Shown: piece by piece, positions 55,456 to 63,961 of the stretch
Position numbering within the stretch: the stretch's first letter is position 1
Layout: each line of letters opens with the position of its first letter
Assembly: GCA_019459145.1 (NCBI GenBank)
Contig: JAIBEK010000018.1
Span: 124,001-188,000, forward strand
Reading direction: 5' to 3'
Source of the DNA: Arenimonas sp.
GTDB lineage: Bacteria; Pseudomonadota; Alphaproteobacteria; Rhizobiales; Rhizobiaceae
Length of the DNA stretch: 64,000 nucleotides
The notes under the pieces: generated by a model
The model's input: the letters and a program-made list of their open reading frames with translations, nothing else
Databases searched by the model: none
What the model was told of the DNA's origin: nothing
Position numbers and translations under genes: made by a program

Positions 55456-55554
55456 GGCCGGCTGCGGCTCCATAGGCGCTTGCAACAACGAGCTGCAAGC
55501 GCCTTTGAAACCTTCGCGGTGCGGGTTAATCCCGAAACCGTGCAAGGGACGGGT

Positions 55555-55944
55555 TCATCCCCTGCGCAGGCCCTTTACCCAGGCCTCCATGGCTTCGGTC
55601 GCCACCGGCATGGGTGGTTCGAGGAAGTTGACAACGAACTTGTCTTCGAATTCGGTGACGCCGATCGAACGCGGCCGGACTGCCATGACTTCGGGATTCG
55701 GCAGTTTGACGCCGAAGCAGAAGACCAGGTTCTTGGCATCCCTGATATCGGGAGCGATCTCGCCACCGATGGCCTTGGTATGCGCATAATGATCGAAAAT
55801 GGCGATGAAGCTGACCATGGGGTGAGCGTCGATCTTGGCCTTCAGGTTCTGGATGATATCATCGACCGACTTCATGTCCGTTTCAGACTTGTCGATTTCG
55901 AGCTGAAAGACAGGGTACTTTTCCTGGAATACGAACTGTTTCAC
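55555..55944 (-). CDS. Small conserved protein, DUF6858-like
   Basis: About 129 aa from a GTG at 55944 (VKQFVFQEKYPVFQLEID), with GGAG ten bases upstream; the frame upstream of it reads through a palindromic repeat. The motif AIFDHYAHTKAIGGEIAPDIRDAKNLVFCFG is distinctive of a small soluble family I recall as DUF6858. It may bind or sense something through the His/Tyr-rich HYAHT motif. Function unknown. Confidence 0.78.
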   Translation of the reverse strand: MKQFVFQEKYPVFQLEIDKSETDMKSVDDIIQNLKAKIDAHPMVSFIAIFDHYAHTKAIGGEIAPDIRDAKNLVFCFGVKLPNPEVMAVRPRSIGVTEFEDKFVVNFLEPPMPVATEAMEAWVKGLRRG

Positions 55945-56334
55945 TTTGATTTCTCCATAAGGCGCCGAGGCGCAGGGATGATGCTTGGAATTCCCTTTTT
56001 TGCCACGGCCTGTGGGAGATGGACGTGGCTGGGGGGCTAAGGTTCTGGAATTGGAATGAAATATAGTCAAAGCGCTATCTATCAGCCCGGCAATGACGAT
56101 CCAATAGCGGATGTCTGCGCAGAGGCCTGAGGACCATGGACATTTTGGCGCAGCTCGAGTGTCCGGATAAAGGGCATCAGGATAGCAAGGACATGGCAGG
56201 GGTCCTGCCCTGCTGTCCGAGTCCAGGCCTTGAAGGCCTCAGGCGCGTGGGGAAACCCGCAACGTGCCGGGCTCACCTGCCGCAGGAACGCGGCAGGGTT
56301 GTCTGCACTTTGGTTTGGGCAATTCTGAACTCAA
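55945..56334. other. Intergenic region
   Basis: Contains another copy of the GC-rich repeat style (CTGTGGGAGATGG near 56010) and a hairpin CCTGCCGC/GCGGCAGG near 56278-56300 that may end the WD40 gene transcript, although no T-run follows. Short frames here have no coding character. Confidence 0.45.
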
Positions 56335-57324
56335 TCACGCAGAGATATCAATCACGCCGCAATCGCCCGCGTCCGAAGCATAGGCCAGGAGTTTACCGGT
56401 GGCGCTCCAGCCCATGGAGGTGATGGCGCCCTTGCCCGGACGACGCAGCAGTGCCTCCTTGCCATCGGCGATGCGCACGGCGAGGATCATGCCGTCGACA
56501 TAACCGATCGCCAGAACCTCCTCGGCCGGATGGAAGGCGACCTGGGTGACCATGATGTTGGCGCGGGTGCCGAGTTCGAGCGGCGCCTTGCCCATCGGGC
56601 CTTCCTTGCCGGAAAACGGCCAGACGATCGCCGCCGGCGCGCCGGAGGAGGCGAGCCACTTGCCCTTGACCGACCAGGACAGCGATTTGACTTTGGCCGG
56701 ATAGCCGGTCATGCGCATGTGCCGGGTTTCGGCCGACTTGCTGTCGAGCTTCCAGCCGTGCAGGGCGTTTTCCTGCATGGTGGTGACGACGAAGCGGCCG
56801 TCGGGCGAAAACGTCACGCCGGTATGGGCGCCCTTCCATTCGAGGTCGACCGGCGCACCGGTCGTGCCGACCCAGTGCAGGGTGACGCCATTATAGCGGG
56901 CGGCGGCGACCCGCAGGCCCTTGGGCGCGAAGCCGAGGCCCTCGATGGTCCGTTCCTCGGTGAATTCCTTCACCTTGCCGTCAGCCAGACGCACGTAGCC
57001 AGCCTTGCCAACCGCGTAGGCGACCGCGCCCTGCGGCCCGGCGGCGACGACCGAGATCCACTTGCGCGGTACATGGGCAAGCTCGGTGACGCTGCCGTCA
57101 TGGCCGATGCGCAGCACCTTGCCGTCCTCGCCGCCGGTCACCAGCGTCTGGTCGCTACCGTCCTTGACGCAGGAAAGCAGGCCGCCCTGATGCGCCTCCG
57201 TCACCTTCTCGCCGCCATCGAGGCGGTGAATGGTGCCGGAAGCTGCGGCGAAGACCGGGATGTCGCCGAGAAAGGCCGCGGTGACGACATGACCTTCGAT
57301 GTCGAGGGGAGCTACCGTCGGCAT
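56335..57324 (-). CDS. WD40-repeat protein
   Basis: About 329 aa from the ATG at 57324 (MPTVAPLDIEGHVVTAAF), with GGAAAG upstream. The sequence is a series of WD40-like blades, for example GGLLSCVKDGSDQTLVTGGEDGKVLRI, AHTGVTFSPDGRFVVTTMQENALHGW, KSLSWSVKGKWLASSG and QVAFHPAEEVLAIGYVDGMI. No signal peptide. It follows the COG0523 GTPase gene by 58 bp; this pairing recurs in alphaproteobacteria as I recall, so it may be a scaffold for that metallochaperone. Confidence 0.85.
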   Translation of the reverse strand: MPTVAPLDIEGHVVTAAFLGDIPVFAAASGTIHRLDGGEKVTEAHQGGLLSCVKDGSDQTLVTGGEDGKVLRIGHDGSVTELAHVPRKWISVVAAGPQGAVAYAVGKAGYVRLADGKVKEFTEERTIEGLGFAPKGLRVAAARYNGVTLHWVGTTGAPVDLEWKGAHTGVTFSPDGRFVVTTMQENALHGWKLDSKSAETRHMRMTGYPAKVKSLSWSVKGKWLASSGAPAAIVWPFSGKEGPMGKAPLELGTRANIMVTQVAFHPAEEVLAIGYVDGMILAVRIADGKEALLRRPGKGAITSMGWSATGKLLAYASDAGDCGVIDISA

Positions 57325-57357
57325 CAGGCTTTCTTTCCGGTTGGCATGACTTGACCC

Positions 57358-57378
57358 GAAAACCGCTTCACACTTTTC
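57358..57378. repeat. 21-nt dispersed repeat, copy 2
   Basis: Second exact copy of the 21-mer at 3089-3109, in the same orientation, in the 58-bp gap between the GTPase and WD40 genes. Confidence 0.7.
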
Positions 57379-57382
57379 GGCT

Positions 57383-58495
57383 TCATGCTGCGGCCTCGCA
57401 GGCGTGGAAGCTCTTTTCCAGCTTTTCGCGATCAAGGTCGCGGCCGATGAATACGAGGCGGCTTTCGTGCTTCTCGCCGTCCTTCCACGGACGCTGGTGG
57501 TCGCCCTCGATGATCATGTGGACGCCCTGCACGACATAGCGCTCCTCATCGCCCTTGAAGGCGATGATGCCCTTGAGGCGCAGGATGTTGGGGCCGTCGG
57601 TCTGGGTGACCTTCTGGATCCACGGGAAGAAGCGGTCGGGGTTCATCTCGCCGCCGCGCAGCGAGATCGACATGACCGTGACGTCATGGATCGGCGAGGG
57701 GGCATGGTCGTGGTGGTCATGGCCATGATGGTCGTGGCCGTGATGATCGTGGTGATGGTGATCATGGTCATGATGATGGTGATGATCGTGGCCGTGATCG
57801 TGATCGCAACCGGGTCCGCAGACGTGGTCCGGATCGTCGTGATCGAGGAAGTGCGGATCGTTTTCCAGCGCCCGCTCGAGGTTGAAGGCGCCCTGGTTCA
57901 GCACCTTGGCGAGGTCGACGCCGGAGCGCGTCGTCGTGTAGATGCGGGCCGAGGGATTGATGGCGCGAACGATGTCTTCGATGCGATGCAGTTCGTCATG
58001 GCTGACGAGATCGGTTTTGTTGATCACCACGACATCGGCAAAGGCGATCTGGTCCTCGGCCTCGCGACTGTCCTTGAGGCGCAGCGGCAGATGCTTGGCG
58101 TCGACCAGCGCGACCACGGCGTCGAGTTCGGTCTTGGCGCGCACATCGTCGTCCATGAAGAAGGTCTGGGCGACCGGCACCGGATCGGCCAGGCCGGTGG
58201 TCTCGACGATGATGCCGTCGAAGCGGCCGGGGCGGCGCATCAGGCCCTCGACTACGCGGATCAGGTCGCCGCGCACCGTGCAGCAGACGCAGCCGTTGTT
58301 CATTTCGTAGATTTCTTCGTCCGACTCGACGATCAGGTCGTTGTCGATGCCGATCTCGCCGAACTCGTTGACGATGACCGCATATTTCTTGCCATGGCTT
58401 TCGGACAGGATGCGGTTCAGGAGCGTCGTCTTGCCGGCACCGAGATAACCGGTGAGCACGGTGACGGGAATGGGTTTTGCGGCAGCTTCGGTCAT
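57383..58495 (-). CDS. COG0523 (CobW/ZigA-type) GTPase with long His-rich loop
   Basis: 370 aa metal-insertion GTPase. G1 loop GYLGAGKTT (16-24), the metal-binding CVCC motif at 69-72, G4 NKTD near 179-182, and the C-terminal CobW_C domain with [22 protein letters not shown]. Between the domains, residues about 216-270 hold roughly 26 histidines interleaved with Asp and Gly (for example [20 protein letters not shown]), a likely zinc or nickel store. A zinc metallochaperone is most likely. No Zur-like box was identified upstream. Confidence 0.92.
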   Translation of the reverse strand: MTEAAAKPIPVTVLTGYLGAGKTTLLNRILSESHGKKYAVIVNEFGEIGIDNDLIVESDEEIYEMNNGCVCCTVRGDLIRVVEGLMRRPGRFDGIIVETTGLADPVPVAQTFFMDDDVRAKTELDAVVALVDAKHLPLRLKDSREAEDQIAFADVVVINKTDLVSHDELHRIEDIVRAINPSARIYTTTRSGVDLAKVLNQGAFNLERALENDPHFLDHDDPDHVCGPGCDHDHGHDHHHHHDHDHHHHDHHGHDHHGHDHHDHAPSPIHDVTVMSISLRGGEMNPDRFFPWIQKVTQTDGPNILRLKGIIAFKGDEERYVVQGVHMIIEGDHQRPWKDGEKHESRLVFIGRDLDREKLEKSFHACEAAA

Positions 58496-58701
58496 GATTG
58501 CCTTCCTTGTTTGCTGGGCAGAGATATAGGCTGTCGGGTCCGCGGCTTACAACACTTGCCGGCAGATTTTTCCGGAATTCAAAGACCTTGGTGGCAGGTC
58601 GGCGGTTGTGAGGCTCCGGCGGGCACAATGGAAAGTGGTTGTGCGGGCGCAGCCGTTCACCACCAGCTCGCCGCTCGTCCGGTGTTTCGCTTTCACCAAG
58701 C

Positions 58702-59090
58702 TCAGGCAGGAAGCGCCGGGAGGATGTCGGTCCTGGAAAAGTCCTTGCCGACGAACAGGAGCGGACAGTTAAGCTGTTCGGCGAGCGCATAGGCGAAGCA
58801 GTCGCCGAAATTCAATCCGGCCGGATGGTTGCCCTTCCCCAGCGGGCATAGGCCACGGCGACACGTTCCGCCGTTTCCTCGGTCGCGTCGATGACGGTGA
58901 AGTGGAGCCGATCGACCAGGTCGCGGATTTCCTGCAGGTGTCCCCTGGTCGTGCCGACGATCAGGGCTTCGGCCAGGGTGCCGGCGGAAATGCACACCTC
59001 GCTGTTGGCTTCGAGCACTGCCTGGCAGTCATTGGCGGCCACCTCGTTGCGGACGATCGCCATAAGCGCCGACGTGTCGACCGCGATCAT
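58702..59090 (-). pseudogene. vapC: Frameshifted VapC (PIN-domain) toxin
   Basis: The first frame (59090 down, MIAVDTSALMAIVRNEVAANDC) encodes a normal PIN-domain start, with Asp in VDTSALM and Glu in AGTLAEALIV, but ends early after AYARWGRATIRPD. The expected C-terminal half (GKGNHPAGLNFGDCFAYALAEQLNCPLLFVGKDF) continues in another frame to 58702. A one-base deletion within the G/A run near 58831-58840 explains this. PIN toxins of this type are RNases. This copy should be inactive unless the lesion is a sequencing error. Confidence 0.85.
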
Positions 59091-59347
59091 CCGGGCAGGC
59101 CGTTGTCGTCATAGAGGAAATCCTGGCTGCGCGCCGCGCCCCCGTCGGTGGCCTGGGGCTCAGGCGCACGGGCACGGATTTCCGCGATGATGGCGCGTCG
59201 TTCCGCGGGTGTCTGAACCGGCGTGACGGGGGACAGCCTGACGGTTTCCTTGCCGTGGCGGGTGAGAATGATCTCCTCGCCGCCCTAGGCGCGTCGCACC
59301 AGATCGGTCAGGTTGGCCTTTGCTTCGCTGACGGGCATGCGCATCAT
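59087..59347 (-). pseudogene. vapB: VapB-like antitoxin interrupted by an in-frame TAG
   Basis: Reading the minus strand from an ATG at 59347 gives MMRMPVSEAKANLTDLVRRA, then a TAG at 59285-59287, then GGEEIILTRHGKETVRLSPV and onward to 59087, 86 codons plus stop. The stop codon replaces what would fit a Glu in this Phd/YefM-type antitoxin. Its final TGA overlaps the VapC ATG as in intact TA operons. Confidence 0.85.
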
Positions 59348-59408
59348 CGAACTCGTTTCTGGTCCAATATTTTAGACCAGAATAGCGCATCTCGCAGGGT
59401 CTTTCAAT

Positions 59409-60200
59409 TCAAGCAAGGTCAGCGGGATCGAACGCCTGCACATCCTTCAACAATGCGATCAGCCCATCCACCGCATGATCGATCAATCTCTCGCCCTTTT
59501 CCGCCGATGCGGCCTTGGCATTGCCGGTGACGCCTTGCCGGTTGAGGTCCGACATCTTCCAGCCAAAGGCATGCGGGCCATAGGCGCGCAGATGGGTAAA
59601 CCGCGCGGCATAGTCGGATTGGCGCGACGGGAAGTCTTGCGCGCTTTCCATGTCCACTCTGTCGGGATGCAGGGCCAGCATGACCGAGGTCTCGATCTCG
59701 CCGCCATGGATGCCGATCGCCTTTTCCTCGGGCGAGATGACGCCTTCGGGCAGGCCGAAGCGCGTCCAGCTGGTCGCCACCGCCAGCATGCCGAAGCGCA
59801 CCCGCGCTTCGGTGGCGACGATGGTCATCAGCGGGGAATTGCCGCCATGGGCGTTGAGCATGACGAGTTTGCGGACGCCCTTGCTCGAAAGATCCGCGGC
59901 GATCGCCAGCCAGCGCTCGACGGCCTCCTGATAGGCAAGGCTCCTGGTTCCGGCGACGTCCATGTGCTCGATCGAATAGCCGACCGGCTCGGCGGGCAGG
60001 AATATGACCGGCAGATCCGCGGGGAGCTTCCGCGCGAGGCGGGAGACGATCCCTTCGACGATCAGGGTGTCGGTTTCGAACGGCAGGTGCGGTCCGTGCT
60101 GTTCATGGGCCCCGAGCGGAAGAACGGCGATCGCATCGGGCCGCATCTCTGACGGGAGCGCAGGTCCTTTGTCGTGCATGTCGGGCTTGGATGGCTGCAT
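59409..60200 (-). CDS. Creatininase-family amidohydrolase
   Basis: About 263 aa from the ATG at 60200 (MQPSKPDMHDKGPALPSEMRPDAIA), with 60179 as an alternative; the longer frame upstream runs through the MarR gene on the other strand. Metal-binding motifs are LGAHEQHGPHLPFETD (Glu/His/Asp) near residue 35, NAHGGNSPL and GIHGGEIETSVML. Members hydrolyse creatinine or related cyclic amides, and some handle other substrates such as formamidopyrimidines. The substrate is unknown. Confidence 0.88.
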   Translation of the reverse strand: MQPSKPDMHDKGPALPSEMRPDAIAVLPLGAHEQHGPHLPFETDTLIVEGIVSRLARKLPADLPVIFLPAEPVGYSIEHMDVAGTRSLAYQEAVERWLAIAADLSSKGVRKLVMLNAHGGNSPLMTIVATEARVRFGMLAVATSWTRFGLPEGVISPEEKAIGIHGGEIETSVMLALHPDRVDMESAQDFPSRQSDYAARFTHLRAYGPHAFGWKMSDLNRQGVTGNAKAASAEKGERLIDHAVDGLIALLKDVQAFDPADLA

Positions 60201-60296
60201 CTGGCGTTGATCTTCTTTGTTCGTTATGGATTTCTGGCAGAATATTAGCCGGCACATCATGATGTTGGTTTCGCCATAGGGCGGCAGGGAGGCACA

Positions 60297-60791
60297 ATGG
60301 CGAAAAAGGACAAGGGCGACAAGAAGAACAAGTCGGGCAAGAAGAAGGAGAATGGCGAACGCCAGTTGTCGCTGGCCGCCGCCGTGACCCAGCTTGCCCG
60401 CGCCATGCGCACGCACCTGTCGCGCAGTCTTGCCGACAGCGGCCTCTATGCCGGACAGGACACGGTGGTGCAATTGCTCGCCGAGGAAGAGGGCTTGACG
60501 CCGGGCGCGCTGGCCCAGAGGTTGGGCGTCAAGGCGCCGACCATGACCCGCACGATCGGCCGGATGGAGGCCCAGGGTTTCGTCGAGCGTCGTAATGTCG
60601 ATGCGGACGGTCGCCTGACCATGGTGCACCTGACAGCCGAGGGGCGCTCCCGGCTCGAGAACATTGCCGCGGCTTCGGCGGAAATCGAAGCACTGGCGAC
60701 TACCGGCCTGTCCGGCAAGGAGGTCAGGCAATTGCTCAAGCTTCTGGCCGCAGTGGAGGAAAACCTGCACGGTCATACGTCGAAGGACTGA
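60297..60791 (+). CDS. MarR-family transcriptional regulator
   Basis: 164 aa, ATG preceded by GGGAGG. A Lys-rich N-terminal tail (MAKKDKGDKKNKSGKKKENGE) precedes the winged helix (LAEEEGLTPGALAQRLGVKAPTMTRTIGRMEAQGFVERRNVDADGRLTMVHLT). The basic tail may add nonspecific DNA contacts. It is divergent from the creatininase gene across a 96-bp promoter region and may control it. Confidence 0.9.
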   Translation: MAKKDKGDKKNKSGKKKENGERQLSLAAAVTQLARAMRTHLSRSLADSGLYAGQDTVVQLLAEEEGLTPGALAQRLGVKAPTMTRTIGRMEAQGFVERRNVDADGRLTMVHLTAEGRSRLENIAAASAEIEALATTGLSGKEVRQLLKLLAAVEENLHGHTSKD

Positions 60792-60831
60792 TGGTCTCGC
60801 CCGATTTCCGGGAAAACGGGAATTGAAATGC

Positions 60832-60865
60832 GCACTTAAATTATTTAATTAAACAGTTTAGGTGC
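60832..60865. promoter_or_regulatory. 34-bp palindrome upstream of the LacI-type gene
   Basis: GCACTTAAATTATTTAATTA followed by AACAGTTTAGGTGC is a 34-bp palindrome with three mismatched pairs and a perfect TTTAATTAAA centre. It ends 47 bases before the LacI start. Autoregulation by this LacI protein is the simplest reading; the AT-rich centre may also overlap the promoter. Confidence 0.7.
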
Positions 60866-60912
60866 GTTGGAGGGGACCGCAGGGCATGCATCGATCCATC
60901 AAGGGAGGCAAA

Positions 60913-61932
60913 GTGGCTCAGAAGGTCAAACTGTCAACGATCGCCGAGTCGCTGGGGCTGTCGACTGCAACCATTTCGCTCGCATTGCGCGATAGCCCGC
61001 TGGTGGCTGCCGACACGCGCGAGAAGATCAAGGAACAGGCGCGGACCCTCGGCTATATCTACAACCGCCGGGCCGCCAGTCTTCGCACCTCTCGTTCGGG
61101 CATTATCGGCGTCGTCGTGCACGACATCATGAACCCATTCTACGGCGAGATCCTGAAAGCAATCGAGAGCGAACTGGACCGTAGCCGCCACACCTTCATC
61201 CTGTCCAACCACTATGATTCGGTCGACAAGCAGCGGAACTTCATCGAGACGCTGCTGCAGCTTGGCGGCGACGGTGTCATCATGTCCCCGGCCATCGGCA
61301 CGCCGGTTGAGGACATCCGGCTGGCCGAGGACAACGGCATGCCGGCGATCCTGATCGCGCGGCAGATGGAAGGCCTCGACGTGCCGACCTATCGCGGCGA
61401 CGACAGCTATGGCATCTCGCTCGCCACCAACCATCTGATCGGGCTCGGGCACCGGACGATCGCCATGATCGGCGGCACGGACCAGACCTCGACGGGGCGG
61501 GACCGCTACCAGGGCTATGTCAATGCGCTGCGCAAGGCGGGCATCGAAGTGGACCCGGAACTGCGCATTCCAGGACCCCGCACCAAGCAGGGGGGCTTCG
61601 AGGCCGCCGTGCATTTCCTCTCCCTGCCGCAGAAGCCGACCGCGGCGGTCTGCTGGAACGACCTCGTCGCCATCGGCCTGATGAACGGCATTGCCCGCGC
61701 CGGTCTGGTGCCCGGTCGCGACATTTCGGTGACGGGCTATGACGATCTCGAGGAGGCCTCGATCGCCACGCCGTCGCTGACCACGGTGTGGAACGGCCAG
61801 GCGGAAGTGGGACGGCTTGCCGCCCGCGCGCTGCTCGACAAGCTGGCCGGCAGTCACGAGCCGGACGGTATCCACCTGATCAAGCCGGAAATGCGCATTC
61901 GCCAGTCGACCGGCCCGATCCACACTCGCTGA
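60913..61932 (+). CDS. LacI-family transcriptional regulator
   Basis: About 339 aa if the GTG at 60913 is used (VAQKVKLSTIAESLGL), which has AAGGGAGG directly upstream; GTG 60862 and ATG 60886 are weaker choices. Helix-turn-helix STIAESLGLSTATISLALRDSPLVAADTREKI, then a ligand domain with IIGVVVHDIMNPFYGEILKAIE. Probably controls the 2-hydroxyacid dehydrogenase gene 16 bp downstream and itself through the 34-bp palindrome. Confidence 0.9.
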   Translation: MAQKVKLSTIAESLGLSTATISLALRDSPLVAADTREKIKEQARTLGYIYNRRAASLRTSRSGIIGVVVHDIMNPFYGEILKAIESELDRSRHTFILSNHYDSVDKQRNFIETLLQLGGDGVIMSPAIGTPVEDIRLAEDNGMPAILIARQMEGLDVPTYRGDDSYGISLATNHLIGLGHRTIAMIGGTDQTSTGRDRYQGYVNALRKAGIEVDPELRIPGPRTKQGGFEAAVHFLSLPQKPTAAVCWNDLVAIGLMNGIARAGLVPGRDISVTGYDDLEEASIATPSLTTVWNGQAEVGRLAARALLDKLAGSHEPDGIHLIKPEMRIRQSTGPIHTR

Positions 61933-61947
61933 CCGACAGGAGGCCAA

Positions 61948-62910
61948 ATGCCGAATTCGCGCGCCACCATTCTCGTGCCGGGCCGGATCAACCCGCGCGT
62001 TACGGAGCGACTTTCCGCCCGTTTCGATCTGGTTTGCGTGCCGCATGGCCCGGAACTCGAGATTTCCTCAGACGATGCCGAAAAGATACGTGCGATTGCC
62101 GTGTCGGGCGCGCTTACCGCCAACTGGATCGCCAGGCTGCCGAACCTCGAAATGGTCGCCAGTTTCGGCGTGGGCTATGACGGCGTCGACGTTCGCGCCG
62201 CCGCGGCGCGCGGCATTGTCGTCTCCAACACTCCGGACGTGTTGAACGACGAGGTCGCCGATACCGCGATCGCCCTGTTGCTCAACACGGTTCGGCAATT
62301 GCCGCAGGCGGAGACCTGGCTGCGCCAGGGACGCTGGGCGGCCGAGGGGCCTTTCCCACTCTCGCCGCTGTCGCTGAAAGGGCGGCATGTCGGCATTCAC
62401 GGGCTCGGCCGGATCGGCCTGGAGATCGCGCGGCGGCTGGAGCCCTTCAAGGTGAAGATCAGCTATTGCACGCGCCGGCCGCGCGCGGATGTCGGCTACA
62501 CCCATTTCCCCACGCTGCTCGGTCTTGCCGAGGCGGTCGACACATTGATCTCGATCGTACCGAAGACGCCCGCGACGATCGGGGCGATCGATGCGAATGT
62601 TTTGAAGGCGCTGGGGCCGCGTGGCGTGCTGATCAATGTCGGTCGGGGCACGACGGTCGACGAGCCGGCGCTGATCGCGGCGCTGAAGGCGGGAACGATC
62701 GCTGCGGCGGGCCTCGATGTCTTCATGAACGAGCCGCAGGTGCCGCAGGACCTGATCGATTTACCGAACGTCTCGCTGCTTCCGCATGTCGCCTCGGCCT
62801 CGGTCCCGACCCGCAATGCCATGGCGGATCTGGTGGTCGACAATCTGATCGCCTGGTTCGACACGGGCCGGGCTTTGACGCCGGTGCCGGAAACGCCGCA
62901 AGAGACCTGA
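61948..62910 (+). CDS. D-isomer 2-hydroxyacid dehydrogenase
   Basis: 320 aa NAD(P)-dependent enzyme, AGGAGG before the ATG at 61948. The cofactor site is GIHGLGRIGLEIARRL, the catalytic Arg sits in NVGRGTTVDEPAL and the catalytic His in LLPHVASAS. Likely reduces glyoxylate, hydroxypyruvate or 2-ketogluconate (GhrB type). Coupled to the LacI regulator. Confidence 0.9.
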   Translation: MPNSRATILVPGRINPRVTERLSARFDLVCVPHGPELEISSDDAEKIRAIAVSGALTANWIARLPNLEMVASFGVGYDGVDVRAAAARGIVVSNTPDVLNDEVADTAIALLLNTVRQLPQAETWLRQGRWAAEGPFPLSPLSLKGRHVGIHGLGRIGLEIARRLEPFKVKISYCTRRPRADVGYTHFPTLLGLAEAVDTLISIVPKTPATIGAIDANVLKALGPRGVLINVGRGTTVDEPALIAALKAGTIAAAGLDVFMNEPQVPQDLIDLPNVSLLPHVASASVPTRNAMADLVVDNLIAWFDTGRALTPVPETPQET

Positions 62911-62944
62911 GGCGGACTTTTACGGCAAACGGCTCAGGGCCGGC

Positions 62945-63700
62945 TCAGGCCTTGCTCTTTGCGTAGGCGCGCACGGCGTCGCCGAAGGCCTCGAACAGGG
63001 CGCGCGACGGGCTGTCGGTTTCTGCCCAGTATTCCGGATGCCATTGCACGCCGATGGCAAAGCCCTTGGCGTCGATCACCGATACCGCCTCGATCGTGCC
63101 GTCCTCGGCCAGTGCCTCCACCTGAAGGCCTGGAGCCGTTTTCGAGATCGCCTGGCGATGCAGCGAGTTGACCTGGATCGAACCGGCGGTACCGAGATAG
63201 CGGGCAATACAGGAACCTTCCGCCACGATCACGTCCTGGCGAATGCTGTAGACAACGTCGCGATTGTCATGCTGCGGCTTGCGGTGGTCCCACACGCCTT
63301 CCTGCTCCTGGATCTCGCTGGCCAGCGTTCCACCGAGCGCGACATTCAGTTCCTGGATGCCGCGACAGATGGCAAACAGTGGAATGCCGCGTTCGATTGC
63401 CCGGCGGATGAGCGGCAGGGTGGTGGCGTCGCGCGCCGGGTCGAACGGACCGTCGCTGTCGCGCGCTTCCGCGCCGTAGAGCGCCGGGTGGACGTTGGTG
63501 GCCGAGCCCGAGACGAGGAGCCCGTCGACCCGGTCCAGCAGAGCATCGGTTTCGTTTCCGTCCTCGAAGGCCGGGATGATGAAGGACATCACGCCGGCGA
63601 CCTTGAGGGCGGCACGGACATATTGGTTCTGGGCGGCATGCCAGTGCGTTCCGTCGAATTCGCGAATGTCGGCGGGAATGGCAATGATCGGCTTGGGCAT
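62945..63700 (-). CDS. Class I glutamine amidotransferase-like hydrolase (PuuD-like)
   Basis: 251 aa peptidase C26 family. The nucleophile elbow is PLFAICRGIQELN with the catalytic cysteine and the His/Glu pair is VQWHPEYWAET. SLHRQAI and SGSATNVHPALYG are typical of gamma-glutamyl-GABA hydrolases, which release GABA in the putrescine pathway. No other puu genes are adjacent, so the exact substrate is inferred. Confidence 0.88.
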   Translation of the reverse strand: MPKPIIAIPADIREFDGTHWHAAQNQYVRAALKVAGVMSFIIPAFEDGNETDALLDRVDGLLVSGSATNVHPALYGAEARDSDGPFDPARDATTLPLIRRAIERGIPLFAICRGIQELNVALGGTLASEIQEQEGVWDHRKPQHDNRDVVYSIRQDVIVAEGSCIARYLGTAGSIQVNSLHRQAISKTAPGLQVEALAEDGTIEAVSVIDAKGFAIGVQWHPEYWAETDSPSRALFEAFGDAVRAYAKSKA

Positions 63701-63961
63701 CGGAAACTCCAGAGACAGCCTCTTCGGGCATCAAGCATTTCTTGAATTGAGCCGGGGGGATAAGTCAATATGTGATCGTGTTCCGGCCTTCTGGCTTTGC
63801 GGAGCGCCGGGGCGGGTTGCGGAAAGTCGCCCGAGGTCCTTGCCTTGGAAACCGGCAGGCAAATTTTGCCTATCCATGCCGGCGAAACGCTCCATCGGGC
63901 CGCCCGACGAGGATGTTTCCGGACCGAGGCGCAACCCGAAAACGCAACTAATACAATCCGC
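63701..63961. other. Intergenic region at the right end
   Basis: No convincing gene. It should hold the promoter of the amidotransferase gene on the minus strand. A TACAAT hexamer at 63952-63957 lies five bases before the ATG at 63962 and could be a -10 element for a leaderless transcript. Confidence 0.4.

Noticed and set aside
57700..57800. Low-complexity tract of tandem CAT/GTG units that looks like a DNA repeat
   Set aside because: It is the coding sequence of the His/Asp-rich loop of the COG0523 GTPase.
59160..59390. 76-residue minus-strand frame over the antitoxin region
   Set aside because: It is a shadow frame; the antitoxin homology lies in another frame, interrupted by TAG.
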